From Akkermansiaceae bacterium UBA956 (GTDB lineage: Bacteria; Verrucomicrobiota; Verrucomicrobiia; Verrucomicrobiales; Akkermansiaceae): a stretch of 64,000 nucleotides of DNA. Made by a program: the position numbers and the translations under genes. The stretch lies in NCBI GenBank assembly GCA_002293145.1, contig DBCO01000014.1:3401-67400 (forward strand), read 5' to 3'. Below, piece by piece: positions 62,293-64,000 of this stretch. How positions within the stretch are numbered: the stretch's first letter is position 1; each line of letters begins with the position of its first letter. The notes beneath the pieces were generated by a model that searched no databases, was not told where the DNA came from, and saw nothing but the letters and a program-made list of their open reading frames with translations.

Positions 62293-62385
62293 GAATGTGT
62301 GGAGATTTTGTAGATGATTCTGATACTAATAAAAAAATGAGGTATTGTCAGGTAAAATGATCGCCAATGATTTCAAGACGATATT

Positions 62386-64000
62386 TTACCGAATTTCGTT
62401 ATGATGGGAATTCTCCTGATTCTCAGGAACGTGTTGAATCTGTTGAAGCAGTTTTTCACTGAGGGCGCGGAGGTGCGTCGGGTCGGCTTTGGGGTGGGCT
62501 TGCTTGATGAGCTGGGTCATCGCTTCGATGGAGCTATCACAGGCGACGATCAGGCATTGCATGTTCCAGGCTTCGGTGGCGAAGGTTTCTTGGGAAACCA
62601 AATGAATGGCCAAATTCGCGCGTAGGCTGAGGGAAACGATGTAGAGCAACGCCTTGCAGGCGAGTGCGGGGTCATTTTCATAACAGGACTCCACCAATTT
62701 TCCGAGAAGCGGATCACGAACCTGTGAGGCACGAATGCTCCAGGCGTGTTCGCTGGCTGCGGTGGTGTCGCCCTGTTGCAATTGCCAATGACCGAGGGCC
62801 TCGTGGACGGGATCGAGAGCCTCGGGGTCCGAGGCATCGGTGAAGCGACCGAGCCAACGCTGGAGCGCCTCCTGCAATCCGAGTCGGGCGTGGGCAAGAC
62901 AGATTTCCGCACACACGCTAATCAGATTTTTAGCATTGTTTGCTTGTGCCGTTTCCATCCGCGCCAACCAGTCGCGCGCCCACTCTTGCTCCTCAGCAGG
63001 AGCCTCGCTGAATGGCAATGATGCACAAATACCCCCGATCGCTCCGGCAGATCGTTGGGCAAGATCGACACGTTCGACACTTCTAACCAATGCGGCATGC
63101 CCTTGATTCTTTTTCAATCCGCCCAACCACGCCTTCCAAGGAGTAGCCGAAAAGTCGCTTCGCATATCGAGGAATGCTTCGTAATCGGGAACGACCTCAT
63201 GATCCCCCAGCAGAGAGAATGCCGACCCGAGAGTCGCGGCGAATTGCTCTTGTTCTGCCAAACCGCGATCAATGAAGTTGATCGATTCTTGAAGCCATTC
63301 CCTTGCTGACCCTGAAATTTTGTTCAAATCGTGGCGGCATACCGCCGTGTGCGCCAGCAGCTCGGCTACCATCGAAGGGTGGAAAGGCGAATCGAGTTCT
63401 TCGAGTGCCATAAAAGAGCGAAGATGCTCGAGTGTGTCCGTTGGATGGAGACGTCTCAGATCAGAGATATTTAGTTTTCTGAGACTGGTTGCATTGGTGA
63501 TTTTGGAGAGACTCATCAAGCGCCCACACCCAGAAAGTTCCAATTCCGATAAATATTCTGATCCTGAGAGCGACATTTCGGTCAGAGATGAATTTGAACC
63601 CAAACAAAACTCTCGCAGCGAAGTCACTCCTGATAAAGATAGTTCACTCAGAGAGTCACAATACAAAGCATACAACTCGGATAGCGCAGTGAGTCCCGTA
63701 AGCGTGATTTTTCTCAAAGATTGGCATCTAACCAGATTCAACGAAGTCAGCGAAGTGAGGTCTGAGAGCGTGAGGTCCGTGATAGATACGCAATCACGCA
63801 AATCCAACGAAGTCAGCGAAGTCAGACCTGAGAGTGAAGTGATGTCCGTGAGAGATCTGCACCCGCTAAAATCCAACGAAGTCAGGGAAGTAAGACCTGA
63901 GAGGGCGGTCAGATCCGTGAGAGATTTGCAACTACTCAAGTTTAACGAAGTCAGTGTAGCGAGGTCCGAGAGCGCCGTGATGTCCGTGAGAGATCTGCAC
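62386..64000 (-). CDS. Leucine-rich-repeat protein (5' end outside window)
   Basis: The frame is open from the window edge (first full codon at 63999), so the start is missing; 537 residues are visible. The first 170 or so are LRRs of about 23 residues (LTSLTSLDLSGCRSLTDI type), regular at first and degenerating toward RLMSLSKITNATSLRKLNIS. The remaining 350 residues are helical, TPR/HEAT-like (AACALRELQ-like repeats are absent; instead LAHARLGLQEALQRWLGRFT, ALGHWQLQQGDTTAASEHAW). No signal peptide can be assessed. Upstream of the RCK-RyR and TIR genes on the same strand, 93 bp apart, it may be a recognition component. Confidence 0.85.
   Translation of the reverse strand, partial: CRSLTDITALSDLATLTSLNLSSCKSLTDLTALSGLTSLTSLDFSGCRSLTDITSLSGLTSLTSLDLRDCVSITDLTLSDLTSLTSLNLVRCQSLRKITLTGLTALSELYALYCDSLSELSLSGVTSLREFCLGSNSSLTEMSLSGSEYLSELELSGCGRLMSLSKITNATSLRKLNISDLRRLHPTDTLEHLRSFMALEELDSPFHPSMVAELLAHTAVCRHDLNKISGSAREWLQESINFIDRGLAEQEQFAATLGSAFSLLGDHEVVPDYEAFLDMRSDFSATPWKAWLGGLKKNQGHAALVRSVERVDLAQRSAGAIGGICASLPFSEAPAEEQEWARDWLARMETAQANNAKNLISVCAEICLAHARLGLQEALQRWLGRFTDASDPEALDPVHEALGHWQLQQGDTTAASEHAWSIRASQVRDPLLGKLVESCYENDPALACKALLYIVSLSLRANLAIHLVSQETFATEAWNMQCLIVACDSSIEAMTQLIKQAHPKADPTHLRALSEKLLQQIQHVPENQENSHHNEIR
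63690..64000. repeat. 69-bp tandem DNA repeats encoding LRRs
   Basis: AACGAAGTCAG-type strings recur about every 69 bp (near 63739, 63808, 63877 and 63943), with GTCCGTGA and AGAGATCTGCA also repeated. The nucleotide identity is higher than needed to keep the protein motif, suggesting recent unit duplication. Confidence 0.75.

Noticed and set aside
63690..64000. Regular repeats that might be a CRISPR array
   Set aside because: The period of 69 bp keeps a coding frame with LRR consensus, and there are no unique spacers; no cas genes in the window.

Overview
The window looks like a chromosome segment of a verrucomicrobial (PVC group) bacterium. This is inferred from a DUF1552 Tat-exported protein, a 1,710-residue lamin-tail/CotH secreted protein with a PVC-style C-terminal domain, a Bacteroidota/PVC-type long PurF, and sulfatase and RHS debris among housekeeping genes of about 50-55% G+C (estimated by eye). 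No taxonomic marker is present, so the phylum is an inference.

Layout. 0-5.5 kb: 5' part of enolase, a small basic coiled-coil protein, an RsmA-Nudix fusion, a decayed DUF3592-like gene, phosphofructokinase and a TIM-barrel sugar isomerase. 5.5-16 kb: RDD membrane protein, mfd, an SNF2 helicase, purF and purM. 16-25.6 kb: the giant CotH/lamin-tail protein, then a thiamine-uptake operon (TonB receptor, PnuC/PnuT transporter, NadR-like kinase) under a TPP riboswitch. 25.6-36.1 kb: YwaF-like protein, LutA-like Fe-S protein, ffh, then a tight eight-gene lipid-modification operon (NTF2-like lipoprotein, desaturase, FAD oxidoreductase, DUF1365, two CFA-synthase-like methyltransferases, DUF2062, DUF1295). 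36.1-38 kb: RHS debris with a Sel1-like lipoprotein and short repeats. 38-52.1 kb: YbjN-like protein, lysS, transglutaminase, murI, tsaB, citrate synthase, DUF58, DUF1552, M81 peptidase and a PlsC-type acyltransferase. 52.3 kb: tRNA-Ser(UGA).

From the tRNA to the end of the window (52.4-64 kb) the content is accessory and every gene is on the minus strand. First comes a compact ubiquitin-like conjugation operon: multi-zinc-ribbon protein, ThiF/E1-like enzyme, YukD-like ubiquitin-fold protein ending in Ala-Gly, E2-like protein with an active-site Cys, and a JAMM protease, followed by a 256-residue protein of unknown function. Upstream of it lies a second, more A+T-rich set: a leucine-rich-repeat protein (runs off the window), a membrane RCK/TrkA-N protein ending in a RyR domain, a TIR protein with a macro-like N-terminal domain, a small membrane protein, a secreted repeat protein, a C2-like exported protein and a PqiA-like membrane protein. 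These two neighbouring sets are the best candidates for undescribed conflict or signalling systems. No integrase or second attachment site was found in the window, so the island interpretation rests on gene content and position only.
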